DNA of 64,000 nt from Porphyromonadaceae bacterium W3.11 (lineage in GTDB: Bacteria > Bacteroidota > Bacteroidia > Bacteroidales > Porphyromonadaceae). The position numbers were made by a program, and so were the translations under genes. The DNA lies in assembly GCA_030434245.1 (NCBI GenBank), contig JAUISX010000006.1:168647-232646 (forward strand), read 5' to 3'. The notes below the pieces were generated by a model. It was not told where the DNA came from and made no database searches. It saw nothing but the letters and a program-made list of their open reading frames with translations. Within the stretch, counting starts at the first letter, position 1. Every line of letters starts with the position of its first letter. Shown here one piece after another: positions 63,324 through 64,000 of this stretch.

Positions 63324-64000
63324 ATGAAGATTCGTGAAGTACTAGATTATCTAGATCGTAAAGTACCCCTAAATCAACAAGACTCATGGGATAACTCTGG
63401 CCTTCAAGTTGGAGATATTAATCAGGAGCTCAGAGGCGTGCTTGTGGCTATAGATATTACGGAGTTGGTTATTGATGAAGCGATTAAGGAGGGGTGTAAT
63501 CTTATTGTGACACATCATCCATTACTATTCCATGCCACTAAACAGATAACACCTGACTATTATATTCATCATTGTGTCATGATGGCGATCAAGCATGATA
63601 TAACTATTTATTCTGCTCACACAAATTTAGATAATGATAGTAAGGGGGTCAATTATTTCTGGGCAGACAAAATGGGATTATGTAATACTAAACCTATTTC
63701 TCCAATTGATCCAAAGAACCCAAATATCGGAGCAGGTATCATTGGTGATCTTCCTGATGAAATCTCAATTGATGAATTGGTCCGTAAGATGAAAGATTTT
63801 CAGCCGATTGAACAGATTGCACACAGTGAAATTCTTCATCAAAATGTTAAGCGAATCGCATACTGTGGGGGAAGTGGAGCATTTTTGATGAAATCTGCAG
63901 CAGAGCAAGGTGCTGATATTTTCATCACAGGAGAGGCAAAGTATAATGATTATTATGATGCTCAAGACTTGCTTACATTAATGGTTATTGGGCATTTTGA
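63324..64000 (+). CDS. Nif3-like dinuclear metal centre protein, N-terminal part
   Basis: An open frame from the ATG at 63324 to the window edge (225 codons visible); the end is outside. It begins MKIREVLDYLDRKVPL and has DSWDNSGLQVGD, the first metal ligands in TTHHPLL-like IVTHHPLLFH (His64, His65), and YSAHTNLDND, all hallmarks of the NIF3/YbgI/DUF34 family. The insert from about residue 125 on (IGDLPDEISIDELVRKM) is the CutA-like domain found in longer members, as in Bacteroidota. Metal-dependent hydrolase role is suspected, not known. It follows mltG by 3 bp. Confidence 0.92.
   Translation, partial: MKIREVLDYLDRKVPLNQQDSWDNSGLQVGDINQELRGVLVAIDITELVIDEAIKEGCNLIVTHHPLLFHATKQITPDYYIHHCVMMAIKHDITIYSAHTNLDNDSKGVNYFWADKMGLCNTKPISPIDPKNPNIGAGIIGDLPDEISIDELVRKMKDFQPIEQIAHSEILHQNVKRIAYCGGSGAFLMKSAAEQGADIFITGEAKYNDYYDAQDLLTLMVIGHF

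Noticed and set aside
1..64000. CRISPR array, prophage, defence island, toxin-antitoxin pair or biosynthetic cluster
   Set aside because: I looked for regular direct repeats with spacers, phage structural genes, restriction or CBASS-type genes and NRPS/PKS domains; none is seen. The only mobile DNA found is the IS256-family element.

Overview
The window reads as ordinary chromosome of a low-GC member of the Bacteroidota, most like Porphyromonas or a close relative. The reasons are: the gene order uppS-bamA-ompH-ompH; a FeoA-FeoB fusion followed by a small Cys-rich FeoB-associated peptide; a MurF-alanine racemase fusion; a single-chain pyruvate:ferredoxin oxidoreductase (anaerobic metabolism); several Bacteroidota-typical families (DUF1573, DUF2795, DUF4199, DUF5063, GSCFA, YfhO); and promoters of the Bacteroidota type, TTTG then 19-20 nt then TAnnTTTG. 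I see no prophage, CRISPR array, secretion island or defence island. The genus call is inference from gene content, not a database match.

Layout. 1-5.3 kb (+): end of a propeller-like protein, then uppS, bamA and two Skp/OmpH chaperone genes, an envelope-assembly block. 5.4-12.1 kb (-): one tightly packed unit gtrA, GT2, cca, yfhO, birA, mnmD. 12.4-15.1 kb (-): ferrous iron uptake (feoAB plus a 55-residue partner). 15.9-21.3 kb (+): dxs, trkA, trkH, pdxH. 21.5-23.6 kb (+): a DUF2795 gene, tRNA-Leu(CAA), panB and a TRIC/YicG-type membrane protein. 23.7-27.2 kb (-): C1 peptidase, dnaX, cdd. 27.3-28.8 kb: a complete IS256-family element with an 8-bp target duplication. 28.9-33.7 kb (-): pyruvate:ferredoxin oxidoreductase and an AAA/DUF4143 ATPase. 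34.7-43.5 kb (+): phoH, a carboxyltransferase with a degenerate biotinyl domain, a WaaP-like kinase, DUF5063, a 3'-5' exonuclease, an RlmI-like methyltransferase, mltF, upp. 43.7-55.0 kb (-): cupin lipoprotein, asd, ung, an AlkD-like protein, apbE, GT2, DUF4199, DUF1573, an M3 peptidase, rpiB, tkt. 56.0-64.0 kb (+): peroxiredoxin, an unrecognised gene, GSCFA, murF-alr, an Sm/CSD/TPR protein, mltG and the start of a nif3-like gene.

Together these supply cell-wall and outer-membrane building (uppS, bamA, skp, murF-alr, mltF, mltG, dxs), central and cofactor metabolism (PFOR, tkt, rpiB, panB, pdxH, birA, asd), RNA and DNA upkeep (cca, mnmD, rlmI, ung, dnaX) and ion handling (feoAB, trkAH).

The most unusual signals are: (1) an ~86-bp AT-rich, partly palindromic element in three copies, each in a long spacer between divergent genes (15410-15495, 34218-34303, and inverted at 55257-55342); (2) a 44-residue Gly/Tyr repeat inserted in the BamA barrel; (3) a biotin-dependent-type carboxyltransferase whose biotinyl lysine is replaced by serine; (4) a probable RNA-binding protein joining Sm-like, cold-shock-like and TPR regions; and (5) an inverted repeat at the feoAB promoter. 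No clear new multi-gene system is visible.
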